Positions 54,463-63,227 of a DNA stretch of 64,000 bases are shown piece after piece. A program made the translations under genes and the position numbers. Numbering within the stretch: position 1 is the stretch's first letter; each line of letters starts with the position of its first letter. The stretch comes from Paenibacillus ottowii (GTDB lineage: Bacteria > Bacillota > Bacilli > Paenibacillales > Paenibacillaceae): NCBI RefSeq assembly GCF_006874425.1, contig NZ_VIJZ01000011.1:62001-126000 (forward strand). Reading direction: 5' to 3'. Under the pieces are notes generated by a model. That model was given only the letters and a program-made list of their open reading frames with translations, was not told the DNA's origin and ran no database searches.

Positions 54463-54498
54463 ATTGTCAACTTAGTAACATTCTATCAGGTTGACAAT
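54463..54498. promoter_or_regulatory. BirA-like operator upstream of bioB
   Basis: ATTGTCAAC-N18-GTTGACAAT is a perfect 9-bp inverted repeat close to the Bacillus BirA site ATTGTTAAC-N15-GTTAACAAT as I recall it, but with a spacer three bases longer. TTGTCA in one arm may be the bioB -35. Confidence 0.5.
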
Positions 54499-54545
54499 AA
54501 TACGAATATCATATCAATTCATATTCTTAATGTAAAGAAGACAAA

Positions 54546-54580
54546 TTAAAAAGCGACCCCACATGATTGAAGGCCGCTTT
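54546..54580 (-). terminator. Terminator after the CNNM/CorC gene
   Basis: AAAGCGGCC pairs with GGGTCGCTTT (one G-U pair), followed by TTTAATTT on the minus strand. Confidence 0.65.
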
Positions 54581-54594
54581 CCATAATTTTTCCG

Positions 54595-55929
54595 TTAAGA
54601 GACTCCTGCTTCCTCCACGACGATAGGCTGTTTAATTAGCCGGATACGTGAAATCCGCTTGTTTTCAACTTCTTCTACAATGAACATACATCCTTCAAAC
54701 ACTACAGACTGGCCAGGCTGTGGAGGAATAACCTCAACATGTGAGTATAGCCAGCCTCCTACTGTATCATAATCCTCATGATCTAGATCCAGTCCAAAGC
54801 GATCGTTCACTTCATCAATTAATAACATACCGTCAATCGAAAATTCATCGTCATTAATCCGCTCACAACTCGGACGTTCCTGATCGAACTCATCCTGAAT
54901 TTCACCAACGATTTCTTCCATAATATCTTCCAGCGTTACCATACCCGATGTGCCACCGTATTCATCAATCAAAATTGCAATTTGCGTTTTGCTACGTTGC
55001 ATGCGTTTGAGCAGATCACTAATTTGCGTTGATTCCGGAACAGCAAGGATCGGTCGAATCATCGTACGAGTATCGAGCGTGTTCGCACGTAGAAGATCTT
55101 TAATATGGATAAAGCCGATAATATGGTCCTTATCTTCGGCACAAATTGGATAACGGGTTCTCATGCTTTCCGTTGCAATCGCGAGATTTTCTTCTGTGGA
55201 CTCATTACTGTATAAACAGATCATCTCCGTGCGCGGAATCATGATTTCCCTGGCGGTCGTGTCGGCAAAATCAAATATATTATCAACAAGCGCCAATTCC
55301 GTATTATCAATTAGTCCGCTCTTATTGCTTTCTTTCATCAGAATGCGTATTTCATCCCCTGTATGCGCGGAATCGTCGTATTCGGATACCGGCTCCAGAC
55401 GGAATAAACGCAGCAGGCTGTTCGCCATTCCATTCAACGCCCATATGAATGGATACATCAACTTGTAAAACCAAGTCATCAGCATGGCTGAATACAGCGT
55501 AATAGTTTCAGCTTTACGAATAGCTATCGTTTTGGGTGCCAATTCACCCAACACAATATGCAAAATCGTAATGACAATAAATGCAATGACCACGGCAGTA
55601 CCGTGCACATATACTGCTCCCAAGCCAGCGGCTGTAAATACAGGTTCAATCAAATGTGCGATGGCCGGCTCTCCGATCCATCCCAGTCCTAATGATGCTA
55701 GGGTAATGCCCAATTGGCAGGCAGACAAATAAGCGTCCAAATTGTGTATCATATTGGCGGCATATACGGCCTTTTTATTGCCCGCCTCCACCAAGGTTTC
55801 TATACGGCTGCCTCTGACCTTCACCATGGCAAATTCCGCAGATACAAAAAAACCATTTAATAATACTAATGCAAAAACAATAAATAAGTTAAACATACTC
55901 GGTAAAGGGTCACTCAATATGCTCCCCAT
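54595..55929 (-). CDS. CNNM/CorC-type membrane protein (DUF21-CBS-CorC_HlyC)
   Basis: A 444-residue protein of the 'hemolysin' family, now linked to magnesium export. A DUF21 domain with four helices (about 12-200; SAEFAMVKVRGSRIETL, SLGLGWIGEPAIAHLIEP) is followed by a CBS pair (about 220-345; IMIPRTEMICLY, YGGTSGMVTLEDIMEEIVGEIQDEFD) and the CorC_HlyC domain. The start is unclear: ATG 55929 has no good site, while the TTG at 55917 has GGGGAG four bases ahead. A perfect AAGGAGGTG at 55955-55963 lies too far upstream for either. Confidence 0.88.
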   Translation of the reverse strand: MGSILSDPLPSMFNLFIVFALVLLNGFFVSAEFAMVKVRGSRIETLVEAGNKKAVYAANMIHNLDAYLSACQLGITLASLGLGWIGEPAIAHLIEPVFTAAGLGAVYVHGTAVVIAFIVITILHIVLGELAPKTIAIRKAETITLYSAMLMTWFYKLMYPFIWALNGMANSLLRLFRLEPVSEYDDSAHTGDEIRILMKESNKSGLIDNTELALVDNIFDFADTTAREIMIPRTEMICLYSNESTEENLAIATESMRTRYPICAEDKDHIIGFIHIKDLLRANTLDTRTMIRPILAVPESTQISDLLKRMQRSKTQIAILIDEYGGTSGMVTLEDIMEEIVGEIQDEFDQERPSCERINDDEFSIDGMLLIDEVNDRFGLDLDHEDYDTVGGWLYSHVEVIPPQPGQSVVFEGCMFIVEEVENKRISRIRLIKQPIVVEEAGVS

Positions 55930-56229
55930 CAGCCGTCATTACGGCAGACAGGCGCACCTCCTTCGGATAGTTTCATCATAGACAGAACGATAACACATCA
56001 TAAGCAGCGTCAACTTCCCAACACATTCACCCCTTCCGGCTTCCCTAAGCCATATTCCGCATAAATGATTCAATCATTCATCAGCTTATATTTAATTATA
56101 TAACTATACTCTATACAGTCAAACCACAAGCCATGTCAGAAAAATCAACTCCTCTATCATTTAGGTCGGAAAGCTCTCGTTTTCGCCTCTTACCACCAAG
56201 AAAGCAACTATATTTGAGAAAGAATATAA
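55930..56229. other. Leader of the CNNM gene and promoter region
   Basis: On the minus strand this region carries AAGGAGGTG (55955-55963), a GCCGT/ACGGC hairpin (55932-55945) and a 9-codon frame starting at 55939 that overlaps the gene start. The upstream part is AT-rich. No known riboswitch pattern fits, M-box included. Confidence 0.4.
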
Positions 56230-56265
56230 ACAAAATACATCCCCTGCCGTCTGGCAGAGGATGTA
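56230..56265 (-). terminator. Terminator after gerQ
   Basis: ACATCC-TCTGCC/GGCAG-GGATGT hairpin followed by ATTTTGTTT on the minus strand. Confidence 0.75.
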
Positions 56266-56285
56266 GACTCATATATATGAAGGCA

Positions 56286-56741
56286 TCAGCGAACCGGGGA
56301 TGATCCCGGGTTCCCGATGACGCCGGGATATTGGTACAATAATGGCTCATCAAAAGTTGCATAATCCAGGTTTAACATCAGTAAAATAGTCCGTTTGCCT
56401 GTTGCCGGATCACTAATAATAATGTGATCCCGACCAGCTGCTTCTAGAATACCCTTGAATATTTTCGCATTCCATTCACGGTTATTTTCATAGGTCATAT
56501 AAAAAGTTCCCGTTTTGCCCAAGTTCAAGCGCAAAATATTCTCGATGTATGATTGCTCGTATTGCGGAGTCTGAACCTGCACTACCGTACCCGTTGGTGT
56601 CATAGGACTCCCACTGCTTACTGAAGGTGGAAAGCCAGTCATAGGCTGCATGGTTTGGACTGGAGCCATCCCTCTTGGCCATTCGGGATATCCATTGCCG
56701 GAAGCATAGGGTACGGGACGGTAAGCTTGCTGTGAAATCAT
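56286..56741 (-). CDS. gerQ: Spore coat protein GerQ
   Basis: A 151-residue coat protein. The first ~60 residues are Pro, Gly and Gln rich; the C-terminal core SYIENILRLNLGKTGTFYMTYENNREWNAKIF is the GerQ signature. In Bacillus subtilis it is needed to place the cortex enzyme CwlJ in the spore coat and is cross-linked by transglutaminase. AGGAGG precedes the ATG. It lies 62 bases behind cwlJ on the same strand, the conserved gene order, which supports a sporulation-specific operon. Confidence 0.92.
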   Translation of the reverse strand: MISQQAYRPVPYASGNGYPEWPRGMAPVQTMQPMTGFPPSVSSGSPMTPTGTVVQVQTPQYEQSYIENILRLNLGKTGTFYMTYENNREWNAKIFKGILEAAGRDHIIISDPATGKRTILLMLNLDYATFDEPLLYQYPGVIGNPGSSPVR

Positions 56742-56803
56742 GTAAATTCCTCCTAAAATGGTTTTAATTTAATTTTAAATTTTCGAGCCATTCTGAAAGG
56801 TGC

Positions 56804-57226
56804 CTAATATACATTAGGGCAGTCCTCTTCAGTCGGGCTAAAAAAGCAGTGGGCTTTAAAGCGACCGGTATTGGTCTGGTTATACCAGGTATCCGGACAT
56901 TCTCCAGCCGGTCTGAAAAACCACAATGCATTGGATGCCGGACGTATTTTTTCACCATTGATTACACGCTGGGCAAGTCGAACGTCCCGATCACGAGCTC
57001 TCTGATAAAAATACCCCTTCTGAGTAGCTTCAAAACCTCCGGGACTTTGAAACACCATGTCATTCATGAGGCGTATCCCTTGGAAATCCAGGCAATTGGC
57101 TAAAATTCGGTTCACACCGACATTGCCAACCATGAGCATCCCCATCTCGCCTTCACCTTCAGCCTCAGCCCGCATCAGCCGGGCAAGGGTCCTTACATCT
57201 TCTGTGCTGGTCTTGATTACAGCCAC
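56804..57226 (-). CDS. cwlJ: Spore cortex-lytic enzyme CwlJ
   Basis: A 140-residue SleB-type cell wall hydrolase with no signal peptide, as usual for CwlJ. LARLMRAEAEGEGEMGMLMVGNVGVNR holds the catalytic Glu; GYFYQRARDRDVRLAQRVINGE and WYNQTNTGRFKAHCF follow. It degrades muramic-lactam peptidoglycan of the cortex during germination. I chose GTG 57226 with AAGGAGGTGA before it, giving MAVIKTSTED like its relatives; the frame extends upstream to 57274. It forms an operon with gerQ. Confidence 0.93.
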   Translation of the reverse strand: MAVIKTSTEDVRTLARLMRAEAEGEGEMGMLMVGNVGVNRILANCLDFQGIRLMNDMVFQSPGGFEATQKGYFYQRARDRDVRLAQRVINGEKIRPASNALWFFRPAGECPDTWYNQTNTGRFKAHCFFSPTEEDCPNVY

Positions 57227-57298
57227 CGCGTCACCTCCTTGCTTCTCAATCACATACCCTATCCTATGGTACAAATGCCCAATAAGTGACAGTCCAAA

Positions 57299-57334
57299 AA
57301 ATAAAAAATAGCCCCAACACTGGGACTACTCTTT
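57299..57334 (-). terminator. Terminator after the SDR gene
   Basis: TAGTCCCA-GTG-TTGGGGCTA followed by TTTTTTATTTTTT on the minus strand. Confidence 0.75.
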
Positions 57335-57344
57335 TAGGCTTTGA

Positions 57345-58094
57345 TCAAGGCTCATAAATCATCTTACGCATCATGCCACCATCAACCACTAGATTCGTGC
57401 CTGTTACAAAATCATTGCCGGGTTGTGTCAAATATAGACAGGCTCGCGCAATGTCTTTAGGGGTTCCTACTCGCCCTGCTGGATGCTGTTGATGGTCTTC
57501 CGCACGCAATTGCTCGTAACTCCCCGTTTCAATCCATCCTGGACTGATACAATTGACCCGAATCCGATCTTTTCCTAGCGATATGGCCATCGCATGTGTT
57601 AGGGCGGCTATGGCTCCTTTGGATGCCGCGTAGGCTTCCGTGTCCGGCTCTGACATGAAAGCTCGTGTAGAGGCCATATTAACCACTGAGCCACCTTCTG
57701 TGTTTCGCTTCATTACCTTAGCTGCTTCTCTTGTTGCAATAAAACAGCTGCGTACGTTTGTATTCAGAATGTCGTCCCATTCTACTACAGTTAGCTCATA
57801 TGGAGATTTCCATCTGGACACGCCTGCATTGTTAATCAACGTATGAATCGTACCGTATTCTTCTTCTGTGGCACGGATTAGCGCTACAAGATCTTCTTCC
57901 TTGCGCACATCACAAGGAATAAAAATGGCCTGATGGCCTTCGTTCCGGGCTGCAGCTGCAGCTGCGGCGCCTTCTTCCTCATTGTGGTCAGCAAACACGA
58001 CTCTGGCCCCCTGAGCAGCGTAGGCAAAAGCGACCTCTTTACCGATGCCATGCGCTGCTCCTGTTACTATAACAACTTGTCCTTCAAATGACAC
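57345..58094 (-). CDS. SDR-family oxidoreductase
   Basis: A 249-residue classical short-chain dehydrogenase. TGAAHGIGKEVA is the TGxxxGxG site, NNAG is present at about 87, the catalytic Ser lies in VVNMAST and the YxxxK motif in YAASKGAIAALTHA. CISPGWIETG is typical of the glucose-dehydrogenase-like group. An Asp after beta-2 (VVFADHNEE) suggests NAD rather than NADP. The substrate is unknown. The GTG start at 58094 is eight bases after GGAGG. It is monocistronic. Confidence 0.87.
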   Translation of the reverse strand: MSFEGQVVIVTGAAHGIGKEVAFAYAAQGARVVFADHNEEEGAAAAAAARNEGHQAIFIPCDVRKEEDLVALIRATEEEYGTIHTLINNAGVSRWKSPYELTVVEWDDILNTNVRSCFIATREAAKVMKRNTEGGSVVNMASTRAFMSEPDTEAYAASKGAIAALTHAMAISLGKDRIRVNCISPGWIETGSYEQLRAEDHQQHPAGRVGTPKDIARACLYLTQPGNDFVTGTNLVVDGGMMRKMIYEP

Positions 58095-58228
58095 GACTCA
58101 TTCCTCCTCTGCACTACTCTGTTTTAGTATATATGTACCAAAATATGCCGTACAAGAAACATGCACAGCCCCCTACCCTGGTTCCTCGCAGAAGGCTGTT
58201 AAATGACCATGAACATTTTGACTGAATT

Positions 58229-58624
58229 CTACATTTTTACCTGCTCCAAACTATAGCGATTAAGACGCTGAAACCCGATATACCTTGTACCTTGAAAAGT
58301 AAGCCGTCCCTCATCCCCTTCAGCACATTGACCGTATTCTTCCCCAGATACCTTGAACTCCATTCTGTCGCCACTCTCCACCTCAAAGGTTACATAATAA
58401 AAGGTATACGTTCGAGTCCCTTGTTCCTCCTGGCGCCTTTGCTGGAGATGTGTCCTTCTGGCCGTAATTCGGGAACCCACCGTCAATACAGGCTGTCGTT
58501 TGTTCCTGCTCCATTCCATGACTTCCCTGCTCGCAGACAACACGACAATACCCAACACAACTACGAAAAATACGGGCAATACCGTACCCAGCCAATCGAA
58601 CATCCATAATGACTCAAATCCCAT
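58229..58624 (-). CDS. DUF2500-like membrane protein
   Basis: A 131-residue protein with one N-terminal helix (WLGTVLPVFFVVVLGIVVLSA) and a C-terminal beta-rich domain (VLTVGSRITARRTHL, TYTFYYVTFEVESGDRMEFKVSGEEYGQCAEGDEGRLTFQGTRY) that matches the DUF2500 pattern. ATG 58624 follows GAGGAG by eight bases; the longer frame reaches 58735. The function is unknown; an envelope location is likely. Confidence 0.78.
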   Translation of the reverse strand: MGFESLWMFDWLGTVLPVFFVVVLGIVVLSASREVMEWSRNKRQPVLTVGSRITARRTHLQQRRQEEQGTRTYTFYYVTFEVESGDRMEFKVSGEEYGQCAEGDEGRLTFQGTRYIGFQRLNRYSLEQVKM

Positions 58625-58751
58625 GCACCGCACTCCTCTCCGCCAGGCATTCCACAGAGAAACCACCGGGCATCCTGACCTACCTTTAGCCTTCGGTAAC
58701 AGTATATGTATGTTACCGCCCAAATTTGATAGCAACCCTTAAGAACGCCAA

Positions 58752-58780
58752 GAGCCTCCACGGAATAATCCGGGAGGCTC
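58752..58780. terminator. Hairpin between the DUF2500 and Cys-rich genes
   Basis: GAGCCTCC paired with GGAGGCTC, with an inner CGGA/TCCG. There is no T run, so it is only a possible terminator for the small gene to its right. Confidence 0.45.
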
Positions 58781-58812
58781 AAGATATGGCGATATCAGAA
58801 TAGCTCATCGAT

Positions 58813-58992
58813 TTACACATGTACAAGTTGGAGATAACGTTGTGTTTCATCCAGAACTTCATATTCTTCTTCGGCGTAACGCTCTGCGCAATGCTTGCAG
58901 TCCTCTTCAGTCGTGCAACCGTAGGCATCCTGACAAGTGTAACAAAATTGAAGGTAGTATTGGGTTAACATATGATCCTGATTCGCTCTCAT
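58813..58992 (-). CDS. Small Cys-rich protein
   Basis: A 59-residue protein with CYTCQDAYGC and CKHC, five Cys in all, set like a small zinc-binding knuckle, and an acidic tail (YAEEEYEVLDETQRYL). ATG 58992 is eight bases after AGGAG; the upstream GTG overlaps that site. I recognise no family. The strong ribosome site and tight Cys spacing make it a likely real gene. Confidence 0.65.
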   Translation of the reverse strand: MRANQDHMLTQYYLQFCYTCQDAYGCTTEEDCKHCAERYAEEEYEVLDETQRYLQLVHV

Positions 58993-59094
58993 GATTATCA
59001 CTCCTATCGTTGTTTACAGGTTTAGTATAACAGTGGCTCATTTGTTGGTTTGTGATTTTTTTCACATATTATCATATAAAATTTAAATTTTTTT

Positions 59095-59130
59095 AAAAAT
59101 AAAACGCCCTAGGGTATTTCCCAGGGCAAT
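59095..59130 (-). terminator. Terminator after the BNR lipoprotein
   Basis: GCCCTGGG-AAATA-CCCTAGGGC followed by GTTTTATTTTT on the minus strand. Confidence 0.75.
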
Positions 59131-59144
59131 TACGTTTTTCGTGA

Positions 59145-60395
59145 TTATAAAATTTTCCAGTTTACACCGCCGTCTGTTGTTTTTAAAAGCAGTGATTTCT
59201 TGTCGTCGAGTCGTTCCAAAAGCAGCCAACCTACCGATGAAGAAGCAAAACGCAGCTTGACTGATCGCGGATAGTCTTTTAGCTTCGAAGGCAGCACCTT
59301 ATTGCCTTTGAGACTGATCCACGTCTTCCCTCCATCCATTGTACGGCTCATTCCGTTATCGGTTAGGACCCATCCTTCCTTACCACTTAGAAAGGTACGC
59401 CCAGGAGTTATAGAACTACTATTACTACTCAGACCTAAAGACACATCGTTCCATTGTGTTCCTGTATTATTCGTAAACAGTCCACTATATTTTACACCTT
59501 TATCCCCATAGCAGAGAACCGGAATCCAAAATGAGGAACTGTTGCCTTCAAGAGACTGCTGAGCTTCTGCCTTGGCCTGAGGGCAACCCTGCATGCGGTT
59601 AGCAACTGGAGTCCACGTTTTCCCTTGATTCGTAGTTTTATACAACTTCACCTTGCTGTCCATATTGATCGCCACAAAACCCTGATTGTCGGGAGAAAAG
59701 CTCATCCCTGCCATACTGCCTTGATCGGGTAAACCTGAGCCTGATTTGTTGGATGTCATACCAGAGCTCTGCGCAACTTTATTCCACGTAGCTCCTCCGT
59801 CCGTGGTGTGATACAGCATTTTTTGTTCATAATGCTCATTCAATTTGGTATAAGCCATGATCCAGCCTGTGGTAGGATTTACATATTGTATCGAGCTTAC
59901 ATGGGCTCCGCTAGGTAGTGCTGATACATCCCAGCTCTGCCCTCCATCCGCTGTTCTTAGAATGACCGTTGCAGTTTGGTCCAGATTTTGACGGACGACC
60001 CAACCGTGACGGGAATCTGTGAAACTGATATCCTTGCCATATTCAAGCTTATCTTGAAATTGGACGTTTTCGGAGGGGGAAATATTATTCCACGTTTTCC
60101 CACCATCATGAGTATCATAAAGCCGAAGCTCATTACGGGTAACTCCCCAAACCAACCCTTTATTGTTATCGATTAAATGGAAATCCGCAATTCGTGTCTG
60201 TACCACATATTTTGCGTTTGGATCCCCTGCCTTTGGGGTTATCGGCGGATTAATAGTTATCGTCTGTCCCTGGTCATCTGGTTCCTCAATCGGAGGTTTA
60301 GTTACAGTTTTTGGGGTTTCAGTAGAACAGGCCGTTAGCAAGATGCCCGTCAATAGCACTGCTCCTCCCAAGAGCGCACGCCAGCGCAGTTTCAT
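59145..60395 (-). CDS. Lipoprotein with BNR/YCF48-type repeats
   Basis: A 416-residue lipoprotein. The N-terminus MKLRWRALLGGAVLLTGILLTAC carries the lipobox LTAC. The mature part holds repeated S-x-D-x-G-x-x-W units (YDTHDGGKTWN, RTADGGQSWD, HTTDGGATWN, KTTNQGKTW, RTMDGGKTW, KTTDGGVNW) of a beta-propeller, as in YCF48 and sialidase-like proteins. No catalytic residues of sialidases are evident. ATG 60395 follows GGAGG by eight bases. An anchored binding or assembly role is inferred. Confidence 0.85.
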   Translation of the reverse strand: MKLRWRALLGGAVLLTGILLTACSTETPKTVTKPPIEEPDDQGQTITINPPITPKAGDPNAKYVVQTRIADFHLIDNNKGLVWGVTRNELRLYDTHDGGKTWNNISPSENVQFQDKLEYGKDISFTDSRHGWVVRQNLDQTATVILRTADGGQSWDVSALPSGAHVSSIQYVNPTTGWIMAYTKLNEHYEQKMLYHTTDGGATWNKVAQSSGMTSNKSGSGLPDQGSMAGMSFSPDNQGFVAINMDSKVKLYKTTNQGKTWTPVANRMQGCPQAKAEAQQSLEGNSSSFWIPVLCYGDKGVKYSGLFTNNTGTQWNDVSLGLSSNSSSITPGRTFLSGKEGWVLTDNGMSRTMDGGKTWISLKGNKVLPSKLKDYPRSVKLRFASSSVGWLLLERLDDKKSLLLKTTDGGVNWKIL

Positions 60396-60498
60396 ATCAA
60401 AGTCCTCCCTCGATGGCATGCGGTAATCACGTGCCAAAAGCTTATCTGAAACAGAATTATACCATAAACGACCCTATGTGACACTTTTCGCGCAATGA

Positions 60499-60545
60499 CA
60501 AAAAAAAACGGCTCCTTCACAAAAGTGCAGGATACCGGCTTATTT
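60499..60545 (-). terminator. Terminator after the amino acid permease
   Basis: An imperfect hairpin CGGTATCCT-GCACTTTTGTG-AAGGAGCCG followed by eight T residues on the minus strand. Confidence 0.6.
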
Positions 60546-60564
60546 TAAACTAAGATAAAAGTGA

Positions 60565-61956
60565 TCAGGATTTACGGTTCAACAAACTTTTGTGATACCC
60601 ATAGAAGAAATAAATCAGTAATCCGAGTAGTAGCCACACAATAAATCCGATCCAGGTGCTGATATGAAGCTGAATCATCAGACCGATACAAACTAAAGCA
60701 CTCAAAAGTGGGAGTAACGGAACCCATGGTACGGTAAACCCTCTTTTCAAATCCGGGCGTGTCTTACGCAGAACAATGACCCCAACGGAAACTACAGCAA
60801 AAGCGAACAGGGTCCCAATACTCGTCAGATTGGTCAGTGCGTGCAACGGGAACAATCCGCTAGCCAATGCAATAATGCTGCCCACCAACCAAGTGCTTCG
60901 AATCGGTGTTTGAGTTTTGGTATTTACCTTAGATAAAAAAACGGGTAAAAGACCATCGCGTGACATCGAAAAAATTAATCGCGTTTGACCATACAACAGC
61001 ACCAGTAAAACAGTCGTCATTCCCGCAATCGCACCGAGTGAAATTAATCCTGCTACAAAATCCTGATGAATAAAGCGAAGAGCAAACGCAACCGGGTCGC
61101 TAACGCCCAACTGCGTATAAGGTACCATTCCCGTTAGTACAACGGAAACAGCAATATACAGTATTGTGCAAATCGCCAGAGAGGCGATAATGCCGATGGG
61201 CATGTTCCGCTGCGGATTGCGTACTTCTTCGGCTGCAGTTGAGATAGCATCGAATCCCAGATAAGCGAAAAATACGATTGCCGCAGCACTCAAAACACCG
61301 GAAAATCCATAAGGCAAAAATGGTGTCCAGTTAGCAGGCTTAACATAAAAGATTCCAATCCCAATAAACAACAGTACAACCCCAACTTTGACACAAACCA
61401 TTATAAAGTTGAACCGAACCGTTTCCTTGGCTCCGAGACTTAGCAATAGTGTGATAAGCATGATGATGCATACGGCTGGCAGATCAATAACGGTCCCCTT
61501 GGTCGAATCAAAGGCTGCGGTTAAAGCTAACGGTAAATGTATATCAAATCCGGCCAGTAAGCCTTGAAAGTAAGCAGACCAGCCACTACTCACAGAGGCG
61601 GCCGCCACTCCATATTCCAGAATCAAGTCCCAACCCAGTACCCAGGCCAGAACTTCTCCAAATACAATATAACTATATGCATAAGCGCTCCCTGCCGCGG
61701 GAACTGTAGAGGAAAGCTCTGCATAGCACAAGGCCGCCAGTACACAGGCAATCCCTGCAATAACAAAAGATAGCATCAAGCCGGGACCTGCATTTTCTGC
61801 TGCTGCCTTGCCAGTAATAACAAAAATCCCTGTTCCGATGATGCATCCTACTCCCAGCATGGTGAGATCAAAAGGTCCCATGGTTCTCTTTAAGCGACCT
61901 GTAGATCCGCTTTCCTCATGCGGGAGCAAGTCTGTCTTTTTTCGAAATAAGTCCAT
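60565..61956 (-). CDS. APC-superfamily amino acid permease (YfnA-like)
   Basis: A 463-residue, 12-helix permease. MLGVGCIIGTGIFVITGKAAAENAGPGLMLSF is the helix 1 substrate motif of the cationic amino acid transporter group, and FFAYLGFDAISTAAEEVRNPQRNMPIGI the helix 6 motif. It imports amino acids with protons; relatives in Bacillus take up Thr, Ser or branched residues. GAGGATTAG precedes the ATG. It is monocistronic and divergent from ldh. Confidence 0.9.
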   Translation of the reverse strand: MDLFRKKTDLLPHEESGSTGRLKRTMGPFDLTMLGVGCIIGTGIFVITGKAAAENAGPGLMLSFVIAGIACVLAALCYAELSSTVPAAGSAYAYSYIVFGEVLAWVLGWDLILEYGVAAASVSSGWSAYFQGLLAGFDIHLPLALTAAFDSTKGTVIDLPAVCIIMLITLLLSLGAKETVRFNFIMVCVKVGVVLLFIGIGIFYVKPANWTPFLPYGFSGVLSAAAIVFFAYLGFDAISTAAEEVRNPQRNMPIGIIASLAICTILYIAVSVVLTGMVPYTQLGVSDPVAFALRFIHQDFVAGLISLGAIAGMTTVLLVLLYGQTRLIFSMSRDGLLPVFLSKVNTKTQTPIRSTWLVGSIIALASGLFPLHALTNLTSIGTLFAFAVVSVGVIVLRKTRPDLKRGFTVPWVPLLPLLSALVCIGLMIQLHISTWIGFIVWLLLGLLIYFFYGYHKSLLNRKS

Positions 61957-62188
61957 ATTACTAATCCTCTTTCCATAATTTCTTACGTCAATATCGATGC
62001 TGCAACGCTTTAGTGCATGTTCCTATCGTTCGATTAATTATTAGCGAGCTAGCCTTTGAAGTCAAGGAAAAATGTCATATTTCTTTACTGCGGGTAATTA
62101 TATACGGTACACTAAGTCAGAAACATAAATTTTAAAGTAATATCCCAAAATGAAAAGGTATACAACCCGAGAAGGAGATGAGGATTTA
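61957..62188. other. Divergent region between the permease and ldh
   Basis: About 230 AT-rich bases. I looked for a Rex site (TTGTGAA-N4-TTCACAA) and did not find one, nor a T-box. Nothing else is clear. Confidence 0.4.
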
Positions 62189-63118
62189 ATGAGCTTAAAA
62201 CCTTACAAACGAAGTAGAGTAGCTATTGTCGGCATGGGAGCGGTTGGCACAACAACTGGTTACACCCTGCTGCTGCGCCAACGCATGTCAGAACTTGTCT
62301 TTATTGATGTCAACGTCAAAAAGGCAAAGGGGGAAATGCTCGATATGAATCATGGCCTTCCTTTTCTCGGTGGCGTTAAAGTGTGGGCGGGTGATTATGA
62401 AGACTGCCGTGATGCAGATATCATTATCGTTACAGCAGGCGCTTCACAAAAACCTGGTGAGACACGCATCGATCTGCTGAAGCGTAATGCCGAAATATTC
62501 GAAAGTATTATTGATAATATTGTCAAGGTCAATAACCATGGTATTTTGCTAATTGCAACCAACCCGGTTGACATTCTCTCCTACATCTCTTGGAAACGCA
62601 GTGGTTGGCCTTCAAGCAGAGTTATTGGATCGGGTACATTACTGGATAGCGCACGGTTCCGCTATCTGATCGGGAAGGAAAAGGGTATTGACCCACGAAG
62701 TATCCACGCTCATATTATTGGTGAACACGGTGACTCCGAATTGCCTGTATGGAGTACAGCTAACGTTGCTGGAACACCTCTGGAACTAGGTGAAGAAACG
62801 AAAAATGAAATTTTTGAAAATACCAAAAATGCTGCCTATGAAATTATAGATGCCAAAGGCGCAACATCTTATGCCATCGGACTGGCTCTCGACCGCATCG
62901 TAGCTGCTATCCTTGGGGATGAGGGATCTGTACTTAATGTGTCCACTCTGCTGGAAGATTATAACGGTGTATCTGATGTTTATTTAGGTGTACCTAGTAT
63001 CGTGGATCACAATGGAGTACGTGAAATTTTGGATCTTCCGCTCAATGACGAGGAACGTGCAAGGTTCATTCAATCTGCGGACAAGCTGAAAGACCAGATT
63101 AGCAAAGTGCATATGTAA
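62189..63118 (+). CDS. ldh: L-lactate dehydrogenase
   Basis: A 309-residue enzyme that reduces pyruvate to lactate with NADH. VAIVGMGAVGTTTGY binds the cofactor, FIDVN has the NAD-selective Asp, GETRIDLLKRN carries the catalytic Arg, and the catalytic His is in IGEHGDSELPVWS. Gln in GASQKPGE at the substrate-specificity loop supports lactate over malate. ATG 62189 lies after GAAGGAGATGAGGA; the frame extends upstream to 62150. It has its own terminator. Confidence 0.93.
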   Translation: MSLKPYKRSRVAIVGMGAVGTTTGYTLLLRQRMSELVFIDVNVKKAKGEMLDMNHGLPFLGGVKVWAGDYEDCRDADIIIVTAGASQKPGETRIDLLKRNAEIFESIIDNIVKVNNHGILLIATNPVDILSYISWKRSGWPSSRVIGSGTLLDSARFRYLIGKEKGIDPRSIHAHIIGEHGDSELPVWSTANVAGTPLELGEETKNEIFENTKNAAYEIIDAKGATSYAIGLALDRIVAAILGDEGSVLNVSTLLEDYNGVSDVYLGVPSIVDHNGVREILDLPLNDEERARFIQSADKLKDQISKVHM

Positions 63119-63147
63119 GCCAAGAAACATTATAGCTATACAAAAAG

Positions 63148-63186
63148 AGGCCTCACAGCGGGTGCATCCGTTGTGAGGCCTGTTTA
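63148..63186. terminator. Bidirectional terminator after ldh
   Basis: AGGCCTCACA paired with TGTGAGGCCT, inner GCGG/CCGT, between convergent genes; AAAAA on one side and GTTTATT on the other. Confidence 0.75.
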
Positions 63187-63227
63187 TTATCATATAATTC
63201 CGTTTGTCGCCTTGGTATCGCAACTAA

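Noticed and set aside
55930..56229. Mg2+ M-box or Mn2+ yybP-ykoY riboswitch before the CNNM gene
   Set aside because: A few short motifs look similar, but the conserved cores of either class cannot be assembled from the sequence.
56111..56362. An 83-codon minus-strand frame overlapping the end of gerQ
   Set aside because: It overlaps gerQ in another frame, runs through the gerQ terminator and has no ribosome site.
61957..62188. Rex operator at ldh
   Set aside because: No TTGTGAA-N4-TTCACAA-like sequence is present on either strand.
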